Below are positions 37,266-45,889 of a DNA stretch of 64,000 nucleotides, piece by piece. Location of the stretch: NCBI GenBank assembly GCA_963794185.1, contig CAWCDM010000031.1:32363-96362 (forward strand), read 5' to 3'. Positions within the stretch are counted from its first letter, which is position 1. Each line of letters starts with the position of its first letter. Origin of the DNA: JAMXLO01 sp963794185. Its GTDB lineage: Bacteria > Pseudomonadota > Alphaproteobacteria > Acetobacterales > Acetobacteraceae. The notes under the pieces were generated by a model that worked only from the letters and a program-made list of their open reading frames with translations, searched no databases and was not told the origin of the DNA. A program made the position numbers and the translations under genes.

Positions 37266-38002
37266 GCCACCAGATCGGCGGCGGCCGAGAGGTCGATCGC
37301 GGCGACCCTGCCATCGGCCAGATGGATGCGGCGCGTGCAGCGGGCCGCGAGGTGCTCATCGTGGGTGATCAGCATCAAGGTCGTGCCGGTATCCGCGCGC
37401 AGGCGGAACAGCAGGTCCATCACCGCATCGCCGGTGGCCTGATCGAGGTTGCCGGTCGGTTCGTCGGCCAGCAGCAGCCGCGGCCGCGGGGCGAAGGCGC
37501 GTGCCAGCGCCACACGCTGCTGCTCGCCGCCGGAAAGCTGGCCGGGCAGGTGGGTCAGGCGATGTGCCAGCCCGACGGCGCCGAGCGCCTGGGTTGCGCG
37601 GCCCATGGCATCCCGCGCGCCGGCCAACTCCAGCGGCACGGCCACGTTCTCCAGCGCTGTCATCGTCGGGATGAGGTGGAAGGCCTGGAACACGATGCCG
37701 ATCGTCTCGCGGCGCAGGCGGGCGAGTGCGTCCTCGTCCAGGCTGGTGACCGGCTGACCCGCCAGCAGGACGGTTCCCGCACTGGCACGCTCGAGACCGG
37801 CCAGCACCATCAGCAGGCTGGTCTTGCCGGAGCCGGAGGGACCCACGATGCCGACCGCCTCACCGGCCTCGACCTCGAGGTCGATGCCGCGGAGGATGTT
37901 GACCGGTCCCGCCGCGGACGGCACCGTCAGGTGCAGGTTCCTGACCTGGACGAGCGGCATTGCTGCGGCGGCACGAACCGGAGACGGCGGGATGGCATCC
38001 AT
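37262..38002 (-). CDS. ABC transporter ATPase (YbbA/LolD-like)
   Basis: About 246 residues, with Walker A GIVGPSGSGKTSLLMVLAGL, Q-loop VFQAFHLIPTM, signature LSGGEQQRVALARA, Walker B LLLADEPTGNLD and the switch His in ITHDEHLA. This is the LolD/MacB-type subfamily that powers FtsX-like permeases. It overlaps the permease start by 4 nt. ATG 38002 is chosen; MPLVQVRN (37960) is a possible shorter start. It is divergent from the esterase gene, with 40 nt between them, exactly the YbbA-TesA arrangement. Confidence 0.92.
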   Translation of the reverse strand: MDAIPPSPVRAAAAMPLVQVRNLHLTVPSAAGPVNILRGIDLEVEAGEAVGIVGPSGSGKTSLLMVLAGLERASAGTVLLAGQPVTSLDEDALARLRRETIGIVFQAFHLIPTMTALENVAVPLELAGARDAMGRATQALGAVGLAHRLTHLPGQLSGGEQQRVALARAFAPRPRLLLADEPTGNLDQATGDAVMDLLFRLRADTGTTLMLITHDEHLAARCTRRIHLADGRVAAIDLSAAADLVA

Positions 38003-38042
38003 GGCGGCACCATATGGCGTCCGCGGCCGGTGGCGGAAAGCC

Positions 38043-38672
38043 ATGATCGCACTTGGTCCGGTAATGCTGGGCCTGGTCATGCTGACCGCCGGACCCAGCG
38101 CGCGAGCCGAGCCGGTGCGGCTGCTGGTGCTGGGCGACTCGCTGTCGGCCGGCTTCGGCCTGCCGCACGCCGACGGGTTCGAGGCGCAACTAGCAGCGGC
38201 TTTGCACGAGCGCGGCCATGACGTACGGATCATCGATGCCGCCGTATCGGGCGACACCTCAGCCGGCGGGCTGGCTCGGCTCGACTGGGCGCTCGGCGAC
38301 GGCGCGGACGCGGCCATTGTCGAGCTGGGGGCGAATGACGGGCTGCGCGGGGTCGATCCGGCCGATACCGAGGCGAACCTGACGACGATCCTCGACACGC
38401 TGGCCGCGCGGCACATCCCGGCGCTGCTGACCGGCATGTACGCAATGCCCAACTTAGGGCGCGACTATGCTCAGGCCTTCCGCGTCGTGTTCGATCGGCT
38501 GGGGAACCGGCCGGGGATCCTGTATGACCCGTTCTTCCTGCAGGACGTGGCGGCCGTCCCGGCGCTGAATCAGCCCGATATGCTGCACCCCAACCCCGAC
38601 GGCGTGAAGCGGATCGTCGCGCGACTGCTGCCGCTGGTGGAGAAGCTGCTCGCGGAGGTCCCGCCGGGATGA
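38043..38672 (+). CDS. tesA: Periplasmic SGNH-family esterase/thioesterase (TesA/arylesterase)
   Basis: The protein is about 209 residues with a signal peptide (IALGPVMLGLVMLTAGPSARA). SGNH blocks are all present: block I LVLGDSLSAGFGLP with the Ser nucleophile, block II Gly in SGDTSAGGLARL, block III ELGANDGLRG, and block V QPDMLHPNPDGVK with Asp and His. It hydrolyses acyl esters or thioesters in the periplasm. It is divergent from the YbbA-like ATPase, a widely kept gene neighbourhood, and its stop overlaps the thpR ATG. Confidence 0.92.
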   Translation: MIALGPVMLGLVMLTAGPSARAEPVRLLVLGDSLSAGFGLPHADGFEAQLAAALHERGHDVRIIDAAVSGDTSAGGLARLDWALGDGADAAIVELGANDGLRGVDPADTEANLTTILDTLAARHIPALLTGMYAMPNLGRDYAQAFRVVFDRLGNRPGILYDPFFLQDVAAVPALNQPDMLHPNPDGVKRIVARLLPLVEKLLAEVPPG

Positions 38673-39274
38673 GGCTGTTCGTCGGTATCGACCTGCCCTG
38701 GGAACTGCGCCGGCGGGTGGCGATACTCGCGGGCGCCGGCATCCCCGGCGCCAGATGGGTGCCGTCGGAGAACTACCACGTGACGCTGCGCTTCATCGGC
38801 GAGACCCCGCGCTACCTGGCCGAGGAGATCGACCACGCGCTCGCCGCCCTGAAGGTGCGAGCCTTCTCGCTCAACCTGGCCGGGGTCGGGACCTTCGCCA
38901 AGGGCGGGCGCAGCAACGCGCTCTGGGTGGGTGTGGAGCGCAACCCGCAGCTCGACCACCTGCAGAGCAAGATCGAGACGGCCTTGCAGCGCTGCGGCCT
39001 GGAGCCGGAACGCCGGCGGTTCCAGCCGCATCTGACCCTGGCGCGACTGGATGGTTCGGCGGAAGCCAGGCTGGCGGCGTTCGTGCAGGCGTACAATCTG
39101 TTCCGGGCAGAGCCGGTGCCGGTCGAGCATTTCACGCTGTTCAGTTCGCTGCTCGGCAAGGACCAGCCGGTCTACACGCCGGAGGTGGAGTACGCGCTGG
39201 GGAAGCTGAGCTGGGGGAGCCAGGTCGTTGAGAACCTCGGCACGCGTTCTTGCTCTGGAAAAGATACGAAATAG
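38669..39274 (+). CDS. thpR: RNA 2',3'-cyclic phosphodiesterase (LigT/ThpR)
   Basis: A 201-residue member of the 2H phosphoesterase family. The two catalytic HxT motifs are in ENYHVTLRFIGE and FQPHLTLARLDG, about 90 residues apart. The start is MRLFVGIDLPWELRRRVA, typical of the family. It converts 2',3'-cyclic phosphate RNA ends to 2'-phosphates. The ATG overlaps the esterase stop, so the two are co-translated. Confidence 0.92.
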   Translation: MRLFVGIDLPWELRRRVAILAGAGIPGARWVPSENYHVTLRFIGETPRYLAEEIDHALAALKVRAFSLNLAGVGTFAKGGRSNALWVGVERNPQLDHLQSKIETALQRCGLEPERRRFQPHLTLARLDGSAEARLAAFVQAYNLFRAEPVPVEHFTLFSSLLGKDQPVYTPEVEYALGKLSWGSQVVENLGTRSCSGKDTK

Positions 39275-39306
39275 CCGCTAGGTGTCGTCCCAGGGGGTAG
39301 GCGGAG

Positions 39307-41175
39307 GTGGTCGCAGCGACGTACGATCTTGCACTTCCGGCTGGCGCACCGGCTGAGGCTGGCATGCGTGGCGATGGTCGCGAGCTATTCGCGATTCTAT
39401 CCATCGACATGGTTGGATACAGCCGTCTGATCGGCTTGGACGACCTCGGGACTGTCGAGCGCCTGCACAGAGTACGCGACGATCTGATCAATCGGCAGAT
39501 TGTTCTTCATCGTGGTCGCCTGGTGCAGATAGCTGGAGACTCATTTATGGTTATATTCGACAGCATCATCGAGGCGGTGCGCTGCGCGGCGGAACTGCAA
39601 CGACAGGTTCCCGCACACGAGCGAGATCAACCGGCTGATCGCCGGATCCGCTTTCGCATTGGCATCGAGATCGGCGATCTCATTGCTGATGGCGCGGAAT
39701 TCCACGGTGAGGGTATGAATATAGCTGCGCGCCTGCAGACCGCTTGTCCGCCGGGTGGCATTTGCATCTCGGGTGCTGTGCACGAGAACGTCAAATCTCG
39801 GGTCGACGTTACATTCGAATCCATCGGGGCGTTATCTCTGAAGAATATTGCGAAACCAGTCGAGGCATTCGTCGTTCGCCTGGATCCCGACGGACCGACC
39901 GAGTGGAACGCAGCCTTGGCGTCTGCGACCTCCGCGCCGTTTACGTCGGCACTGGGACAGGTCTTCCCAAGGCCGGCGGGCGGGCCGCCGCTGTTAGCTG
40001 TTCTGCCATTTGAGCAGTTCGACGGCGACACGCTGCCATGGCATGTCGTCGACGGCATGGTGACCGACATCGTTTGCCAAATCGCCGGTCTCCGCGATAT
40101 GAGCGTTATTTCCCATGGGTCCACGTCGGGCTTCCGCGGCACCGTTCCCGACCCGCGCTATATCGGCCGCCGTCTTGGTGCACACTATGTGGTCCGCGGC
40201 ACGTTCAGGCATGCCGGATCGCGCTCCAGGCTTATAACCGAACTGACGGACGTCGAGAACGGCGCCGTGGTCTGGGCGCGCTCGATGGAGGTGAAGGATC
40301 TGCTTGCCTTCGAAAACCAGGACCGCGTGGTGGGTCAAATCCTAAACACACTTGCGCCGCGCGTGCAGGAGAATGAGCTACGCCGCATTCGGGGCAAACG
40401 GCCCGAGAGCCTCTCGGTGTACGAGAAGGTGCTGCTTGCGCGGGAGAATATGCTGATGCTGCGGCGAGACGGGTTCGCGCAAGCCAAGGGCCTGCTCGAC
40501 GAGGTGATGTCCGAGGAGCCAGGTTTTGCGGAGGCATATGCCCTCGCCGCTGACTGGCATGGCCTGGTCGTCGGGCAGGGCTGGTCGTCCGATCGCGCAG
40601 CAGACGTAGCGGCGGTGGACGATTTTGCGCGCCAGGCACTGTTGCTGGATGGTGACAACGTGCGGGCACTGGTTTGCTACGGCCATCGCAAGGCGCTGCT
40701 GCACCGGGATTACCCGGCGGCACTGGAGATGTTCCGCCGGGCGCTCGACGTCGCACCCAGTTCAGCGCACGCCTGGCTGAAGAGCAGCTACACCTTCGCC
40801 TATGTCGGCGAAGCGAATGAGGCGGTCCGACGAGCGGATAAGGCGCTGGAGCTATCGCCGTGTGATCGCGAGGGACACCTGTTTTGCAGCGCATTGTGCG
40901 TCGCGCATTACACTGCCGGCAATTACGGTGCGGCAGCAGAGTGGGGACTCCGAACGCTCGGGGAGAAGACGATGCTACGAAGCACCGCGGCATGGGCGGC
41001 TGCGTCCCTTGCCGCAGCCGGGCGCCTGGAAGAGGCACGGGCGTTATCGGCCCGAACAAAGGAACAATGGCCTCATCAGCATGTACACAACGCCGTGGCG
41101 CGTCATCCTTATCAGGATCCGGAGCGCAGAAATCGTTACGGTGAACATTTACTGGCGGCAGGGTTTCCCCCTTGA
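39307..41175 (+). CDS. Class III nucleotide cyclase with TolB-like and TPR regions (paralogue 1)
   Basis: A 622-residue protein. Residues ~25-200 are a CHD cyclase domain: SIDMVGYSRLIGLDD with the first metal Asp, LVQIAGDSFMVIF with the second, and the transition-state pair in GMNIAARLQTACPPGGICIS (Asn and Arg present). The position that is usually Lys before GD is Gln, so nucleotide choice is unclear. Residues ~220-350 resemble the TolB-like region (LAVLPFEQFDGDTLPWHVVDGMVTDI). The C-terminal 250 residues are TPR repeats. GTG 39307 is used; ATG 39364 is possible. The C-terminus is very similar to the gene at 42797-44668. Confidence 0.85.
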   Translation: MVAATYDLALPAGAPAEAGMRGDGRELFAILSIDMVGYSRLIGLDDLGTVERLHRVRDDLINRQIVLHRGRLVQIAGDSFMVIFDSIIEAVRCAAELQRQVPAHERDQPADRRIRFRIGIEIGDLIADGAEFHGEGMNIAARLQTACPPGGICISGAVHENVKSRVDVTFESIGALSLKNIAKPVEAFVVRLDPDGPTEWNAALASATSAPFTSALGQVFPRPAGGPPLLAVLPFEQFDGDTLPWHVVDGMVTDIVCQIAGLRDMSVISHGSTSGFRGTVPDPRYIGRRLGAHYVVRGTFRHAGSRSRLITELTDVENGAVVWARSMEVKDLLAFENQDRVVGQILNTLAPRVQENELRRIRGKRPESLSVYEKVLLARENMLMLRRDGFAQAKGLLDEVMSEEPGFAEAYALAADWHGLVVGQGWSSDRAADVAAVDDFARQALLLDGDNVRALVCYGHRKALLHRDYPAALEMFRRALDVAPSSAHAWLKSSYTFAYVGEANEAVRRADKALELSPCDREGHLFCSALCVAHYTAGNYGAAAEWGLRTLGEKTMLRSTAAWAAASLAAAGRLEEARALSARTKEQWPHQHVHNAVARHPYQDPERRNRYGEHLLAAGFPP

Positions 41176-41697
41176 ACTGGCAATCTCCTTGGTAAAGCAG
41201 GTATTCTGCCACCAACCGATGTGCCTTGCCCAGTTATTCAAGTCAGTTTGAATATACCCTCTTGCCGGATTCCAGACATGCAGTCTCGAACTGTGATCAT
41301 ACCCGTAAATTATCACGATATGCTCCTGACCGGCTCTGAGCATGACCCGCACCCCGATCGGTCGCTGCTGGTTCAGCTCGGCCCTGATTCGCTCCAGCCC
41401 GACTGCTCCGTCTGTCAGCTCGGCGAAATGTCCGATCAATGACATCCCCTCGTCCATTGGGCCCTGCACGTTGCAGCGCCCCGGCGCGCCGCAACAGTCA
41501 CAGCACGGATTATTTCCCGCGGCTTGGACTATTTCGCATTGTTTGTACTTCCTGCCGTAGCGCCTGCCAGCATAATACGAGCTTATACTGGCGCATGCTG
41601 CTGCCCAGCACCACTGGCTTTGCTCCTGCCTTTCGCCTCGGAACTTCAGGACTTTGGCCGCGCGCCGCGCTGGCGAATTTTGTGACGTAGCGATCAT
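41149..41697 (-). CDS. Papain-fold cysteine peptidase (C39_2/AvrRpt2-like)
   Basis: This 182-residue protein has the catalytic Cys in EQSQWCWAAACASISSYY, the His in EHIVIIYGYD and the third residue in LHVWNPARGY, the pattern of bacterial C39_2 and C70/AvrRpt2-like peptidases. A Cys cluster (NPCCDCCGAPGRC) just after the first helix is unusual and may bind metal or form disulfides. There is no clear signal peptide. Its ATG overlaps the stop of the haloperoxidase-like gene, and its 3' end overlaps the convergent cyclase gene by 27 nt. The substrate is unknown. Confidence 0.8.
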   Translation of the reverse strand: MIATSQNSPARRAAKVLKFRGERQEQSQWCWAAACASISSYYAGRRYGRKYKQCEIVQAAGNNPCCDCCGAPGRCNVQGPMDEGMSLIGHFAELTDGAVGLERIRAELNQQRPIGVRVMLRAGQEHIVIIYGYDHSSRLHVWNPARGYIQTDLNNWARHIGWWQNTCFTKEIASSRGKPCRQ

Positions 41698-42735
41698 ACG
41701 GGGGCCTCCACCTGCGGTGCGAAATCGTCCTTGCGATCCTTCGGGGCAAGCTCCGGTTTTTGCTTGATGCTGGCCGCAGACCGACCCTTTGGGACGTCGA
41801 CCTGGTGGATCTTCGCGGATTCCGGCCATTCTTTTTTTGCTTGTTGGAGAATCGTCTTGAACTCCTTCACCTTCATCAGATGCGCCAATACGCTGTCCGT
41901 TATCTTTTTGCTTGCGGCGGTGTCGCTTGGGAAATGCACGCCCGCCCGCTCCCGGTTGTGAGCTATCTGTTCGGCGAGCCGGTCGCAGTGCGACTCCATC
42001 GCTGGAACAACCTCCTTCATGCATGCAGCCGTCAAAAACGACTGAAGGGCATGTCCGCTCGGGTACGAGGGATGCGGCGGCGTGGCGATAGGCGGGGCGA
42101 TCGCGGTCCATACCTGTGCCGGACGGGCTCGCATGTACTTAAGCTTGAAGTAGGCTGCGACCAAACCAGCCACCTGCAGGGCAATTAGGACCAATGACCA
42201 CGTGGCAGGGCGCGAAGCTGCAGAACACGCTAAAAGATTTGCCCAGTATTGAGTTGTATCCGTGGCCTGAAGTCTGATCGCCGGCCCCAAATCAATGTCG
42301 TTTCGATCGCCCTTGTACACCCACCTGCGAAGCGCAGCCTCGTCGCGTTGCAGGTCCTCGTCGGTCAAGTGAGGCTCGCCCGGGTCACACCTCTTCTTCC
42401 AACCTGGTATCGCCGCGAATCCGGCGGCAATGGCGCCGGCCTTCAACAGCGGGTCCCAGCCTCCGTCCGGAAACGAGGTTCCGGCGATCAGGTTCGTTTC
42501 ATCATACGGGAAGGCGTGCATCCAGCCCGGCAACGCCGGCCGAAACAGAACCGGGCCAGAATCGGTCCACGAAGTTGGGAATGCCCACAGATATCCGCCG
42601 CTGTACCTGGCCGCCATCCTGCAGCATATGCAGGTTGCTGCCGCCATCCTGTCCACCATCCTGTCCACCATCCTGTCCGCCGTCCTGCCCGCCATTCAGG
42701 TTTCCGTTTCCGCGGGATCGAGACTTCCTTGCCAT
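41694..42735 (-). CDS. Vanadium-haloperoxidase/PAP2-superfamily protein with GGQD-repeat leader, apparent frameshift
   Basis: The vanadate/phosphate site is complete: KLKYMRARPAQVW, PSYPSGHALQSFL, and ERAGVHFPSDTAASKK. The protein is about 345 residues. The upstream YLWAFPTSWTDSGPVLFRP part fits bacterial vanadium-dependent haloperoxidase relatives. The best start is ATG 42735 behind GGAGGGAGC, giving MARKSRSRGNGNLN and four GGQD repeats. That frame must shift near 42610 to reach the conserved body, which is otherwise open only from 42695. The reaction could be halide oxidation or phosphate-ester hydrolysis. It is the middle gene of a unit with a cyclase upstream and a peptidase downstream. 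Confidence 0.75.
42641..42695 (-). repeat. 12-bp tandem repeat encoding GGQD units
   Basis: About four and a half copies of a GGACAGGATGGT-type unit at the 5' end of the haloperoxidase-like gene. Unit length is a multiple of three, so copy changes would not shift frame. Confidence 0.8.
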
Positions 42736-42796
42736 TGCTCCCTCCGATTTGGGTTACGGGGTCACGCCTAGTAAATTTAACGCAAAAAACACACTC

Positions 42797-44668
42797 TCAG
42801 GACGGAAATCCGGCAGCCAACAAGAGCTCACCATAACGCTGCCTCCACGCGGGGTTCTGATAAGGATGGCGTGCAACCGCATCCTGCACATCGCGGTGGG
42901 GCCAATGTCCGACTGCACGTGCCGCGAGATCGTGGGCCTCTGTGATCCGGCCCAGCGCTGCCAGGGAGGCGGCCGTCCAGCCGACAGTTGCACGCAGCAT
43001 GGTGGGTTCACCCAGTGCTTGCATTCCCCATTGCGCCGCGGTGTCGAAGTTGCCCGCAGTGTAATGCGCGACGCACAGCGCGCTGTAGAAAAGGTGTGGC
43101 TCGCGATCGCACGGCGAGAATTCCAATGCCCGTTCCGCACGGCGGATCGCTTCCTCGGCCTCGCCAATATAGGCGAACGTATAGCTGCTCTTCAGCCAGG
43201 CGTGCGCCGAACTGGGAGCGGCGTCGAGCGCGCGACGGAACATCTCCAGTGCCGCCGGGTAATCCCGGTGCAGCAAGGACTTCCGATGGCCGTAGCAGAC
43301 CAGTGCCCGAACATTGTCGCCGTCCAGCAGCAGCGCCTGCTGGGCCAGACGGTCAACAGCCGCCACATCCGACCTGCGATCCGATGACCACCCCTGTCCA
43401 AGCCTCAGGCCGTGCCAATCAGCCGCCAGAGCGTACGCATCGGCGTAATCGGGTTCCTCCGCCACGGCCTCGTCGAGCAGGCTCTTCGCAAGCGCGAACG
43501 TCTCATTTCGCAACAAGAGTACATTTTCACGCGCCAGCAGTACCTTTTCATATACTGACAGACTATCGGGGCGCTTCCCGCGTATGCGCTGCAGCTCGAT
43601 TTCGCGTACGCGTGGTGCAAGCGTGTTGACAACCTGCCCGACTACGCGGTCCTGGCCATCGAATGACAGCATGCCGTCAAGGTCGATCGTGCGTGCCCAG
43701 ATAATCGAACCGCTGTCTGCCTCGGTAAGTTCTGTCGTCAGCCGGGTGCGCAGGCCCGCCCGGCGCAGCGAACCTCGCACCAAATAGCGGGCTCCGAGTT
43801 GCCGGCCGATACGCAGGGGATCAGCGGCGGCGCCTCGCAGGGCAATCGTAGAACCGTGAGAGATCACGCTGAGCTCGCGTAACCCCGCCAGTTGACAGAT
43901 GATGTCTGCGACCAGGCCATCCGATACATGTCTTGGGATCGTCTGGTTATCAAATTGCTCGAACGGCAACACGGCGAGGCGCGGACGCCCGCCGGATGGG
44001 TTCGGTAAGATCCGGACACTGGCGCGCAAGTGATCATGCACGGGAGGATCGGCTGCCAGTTCCGCTCCCTGCCGAGCCGCCCCCTCGCAGTCGATCCTTG
44101 CCACAAACGCATCAACCAATTGTGCGATATTTTTCAACGTCAATGGGCCAATACGCTCAAACCCGGTTTTGATGACTGTTCGGATATGCTCATGCACGGC
44201 ACCCGAAACGCAAATGCAACCCGGGGGACATGCGGACTGGAGCCGCACGGCGATGGCCACACTCTCGCCATGGACACCACCACCGTCAGAGATTACCTCT
44301 CCCAATTCGATACCTACGCGGAAGCGCATCCGTCGCTCCGGCAGCGGTTCTTCATCCAGGACCGGAACCGTCTGTTGTATCTCGATCATGCACCGGACGG
44401 CTTCGGTCAGGCTGTCGAATATCACCAGGAGTGAATCGCCTGCCGTTTGAACCAGGCGGCCGCCATATTCCTGGATCGCCGGATCAATCAGCGCTCGACG
44501 CAGCTTTCGCAGGCGATCGATTGTGCCGAGATCGTCCAGCCCGATTAGTCGGCTGTAACCCACCATATCCAAATGTGCGATGGCAAAAAACGCACGCTCG
44601 ACCATGGGTGAGGCGCCCGCAGCCAGGACTCCAGGCTTCGGTGTCGGACGGATCGTGGTGATGGCCAC
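42797..44668 (-). CDS. Class III cyclase-like/TPR protein (paralogue 2), degenerate active site
   Basis: At 623 residues it has the same architecture as the protein at 39307: HLDMVGYSRLIGLDDLGTID, LVQTAGDSLLVIFDS, a TolB-like middle and C-terminal TPRs (SLSVYEKVLLARENVLLLR). Both metal Asp residues are kept. The transition-state Asn is lost: the motif reads VAIAVRLQSACPPGCICVS where paralogue 1 has MNIAARLQ. That predicts weak or no cyclase activity, perhaps a nucleotide sensor. It starts the minus-strand unit leading into the haloperoxidase-like and peptidase genes, 61 nt upstream of the former. Confidence 0.85.
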   Translation of the reverse strand: MAITTIRPTPKPGVLAAGASPMVERAFFAIAHLDMVGYSRLIGLDDLGTIDRLRKLRRALIDPAIQEYGGRLVQTAGDSLLVIFDSLTEAVRCMIEIQQTVPVLDEEPLPERRMRFRVGIELGEVISDGGGVHGESVAIAVRLQSACPPGCICVSGAVHEHIRTVIKTGFERIGPLTLKNIAQLVDAFVARIDCEGAARQGAELAADPPVHDHLRASVRILPNPSGGRPRLAVLPFEQFDNQTIPRHVSDGLVADIICQLAGLRELSVISHGSTIALRGAAADPLRIGRQLGARYLVRGSLRRAGLRTRLTTELTEADSGSIIWARTIDLDGMLSFDGQDRVVGQVVNTLAPRVREIELQRIRGKRPDSLSVYEKVLLARENVLLLRNETFALAKSLLDEAVAEEPDYADAYALAADWHGLRLGQGWSSDRRSDVAAVDRLAQQALLLDGDNVRALVCYGHRKSLLHRDYPAALEMFRRALDAAPSSAHAWLKSSYTFAYIGEAEEAIRRAERALEFSPCDREPHLFYSALCVAHYTAGNFDTAAQWGMQALGEPTMLRATVGWTAASLAALGRITEAHDLAARAVGHWPHRDVQDAVARHPYQNPAWRQRYGELLLAAGFPS

Positions 44669-44758
44669 AGTATCCCGCTCCCCCTGGACGTTGCCTTATG
44701 GCTGCCTCTTTTTTGCCCTGGCCGTACGCATGCGAGCGGTTATAAGCAACCACGAAGA

Positions 44759-44796
44759 GCTGGGGTGTGAACTGTTTCACACCCCAGCATATTTTT
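44759..44796. promoter_or_regulatory. Strong hairpin upstream of cyclase paralogue 2
   Basis: GCTGGGGTGTGA and TTTCACACCCCAGC form a long stem with a short loop, followed on the plus strand by ATATTTTT. Both flanking genes are on the minus strand, so a terminator for them is not expected in this orientation. It may be an operator or attenuator for the cyclase unit, or an antisense-strand terminator. Confidence 0.5.
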
Positions 44797-44919
44797 CCCA
44801 GTTTTTTGCCTTATTTGCCGCAATGTGCCGCCGGGAGGTGCAGTTAATGCAGGCCTCCGGGAGAGGTTCCTTCCCGTTGTCTCCGGCGCACTCCGCTGGG
44901 GCTCCATGCAGAGCCGCAG

Positions 44920-45795
44920 CTAGAATGGCGTATCCCCGCACACCGTGATCCGGCGCATGATCCGCGTCTCCGCCGGATAGTCGTTGATTGCGAAGTGCTG
45001 CGTGCAGCGATTGTCCCAGAACGCCAGCGAGCCGCTCTCCCAGCGGAACCGGCAGGTGAACTCCGGCCGCGTCGAGTGGCGCTTCAGATAGTCGATCAGC
45101 GGCTCGCTCTCCTCGTCGGTCATGCCGTCGAAATGCTGCACGTGGCCGCCGATGTAGAGCACCTTGCGCCCGGTCTCGGGATGCGTGCGCACCAGCGGAT
45201 GCACGGACGTGGTCTGCACGTTCCCGGGGTCCTTCACCTTCATGTGCGCCATCGACCGGTCGTAGCGCTGCGCGCGCGACTGGCCGCCGTGTTGTTTGAA
45301 GTTGTCGCCGACGCAGACGGTCCTTAGCTGCCCGACCAGCGCCTTCATGCCGTCCGACAAACTCTCATAGGCCAGGTACTGGTTGGTGAACATCGTATCG
45401 CCGCCGGCCGATGGCACCTCGAGCGCGTAGAGGATCGTGCCCATCGCCGGCTGCGGCGAGAACATCTGGTCGGTGTGCCAGGAGCCGCCGAAGTTCTTCT
45501 TGTCCTCCGGCGTCTTGATGATCTCGAGGATCTCCGGGTAGTCCGCCATCCCCTCCATGAACGGGTGCAGGTGGATTTCGCCCCAGCGGCGCGCGAAGCG
45601 AAGCTGCCGTTCGGGCGTGAGCTTCTGGTCGCGGAAGAAGATCACGCAGTTGTCGAGCAGCGCGGCGCGGATTTCCGCAAGGACATCGTCGGGCAGGTCC
45701 TGCGACAGATCGACGCCCGAGACCACGGCGCCGGCCGAACCGGCGATCCTGTGGGTCTCGATGTGGCGATACCGAGTGTTGCGCGGAGCATTCAT
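44920..45795 (-). CDS. TauD/TfdA-family Fe(II)/2-oxoglutarate dioxygenase
   Basis: A 291-residue cytoplasmic oxygenase. The iron facial triad is visible as HTD in GGSWHTDQMFSP and the distal His in WDNRCTQHFAIND, and the 2-oxoglutarate Arg is in ETRIMRRI. The N-terminus RIAGSAGAVVSGVDLSQDLPDDVLAEIRAAL is typical of TauD/TfdA. Substrates in the family range from taurine and alkylsulfates to herbicides and cannot be told apart here. ATG 45795 follows GAGAGGG. It lies downstream of phbB on the same strand, with a small palindromic repeat in between. Confidence 0.88.
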   Translation of the reverse strand: MNAPRNTRYRHIETHRIAGSAGAVVSGVDLSQDLPDDVLAEIRAALLDNCVIFFRDQKLTPERQLRFARRWGEIHLHPFMEGMADYPEILEIIKTPEDKKNFGGSWHTDQMFSPQPAMGTILYALEVPSAGGDTMFTNQYLAYESLSDGMKALVGQLRTVCVGDNFKQHGGQSRAQRYDRSMAHMKVKDPGNVQTTSVHPLVRTHPETGRKVLYIGGHVQHFDGMTDEESEPLIDYLKRHSTRPEFTCRFRWESGSLAFWDNRCTQHFAINDYPAETRIMRRITVCGDTPF

Positions 45796-45853
45796 TGGCT
45801 GACCCTCTCTGAAGGCGCAATGATGCCCCCGAAGCCTGCGGGTGGGAAGCAGG

Positions 45854-45878
45854 CCCTCTCCCGCTGCGAGGGAGAGGG
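45854..45878. repeat. Short palindromic repeat between phbB and the dioxygenase gene
   Basis: CCCTCTCCC GCTGCGA GGGAGAGGG, an 8-9 bp stem related to the larger GC-rich palindromes elsewhere in the window. Confidence 0.6.
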
Positions 45879-45889
45879 GGGAAGCAACG

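Noticed and set aside
42641..42695. Possible CRISPR or microsatellite array
   Set aside because: Only about 4.5 tandem 12-bp units with no spacers; they encode GGQD repeats in a protein leader.
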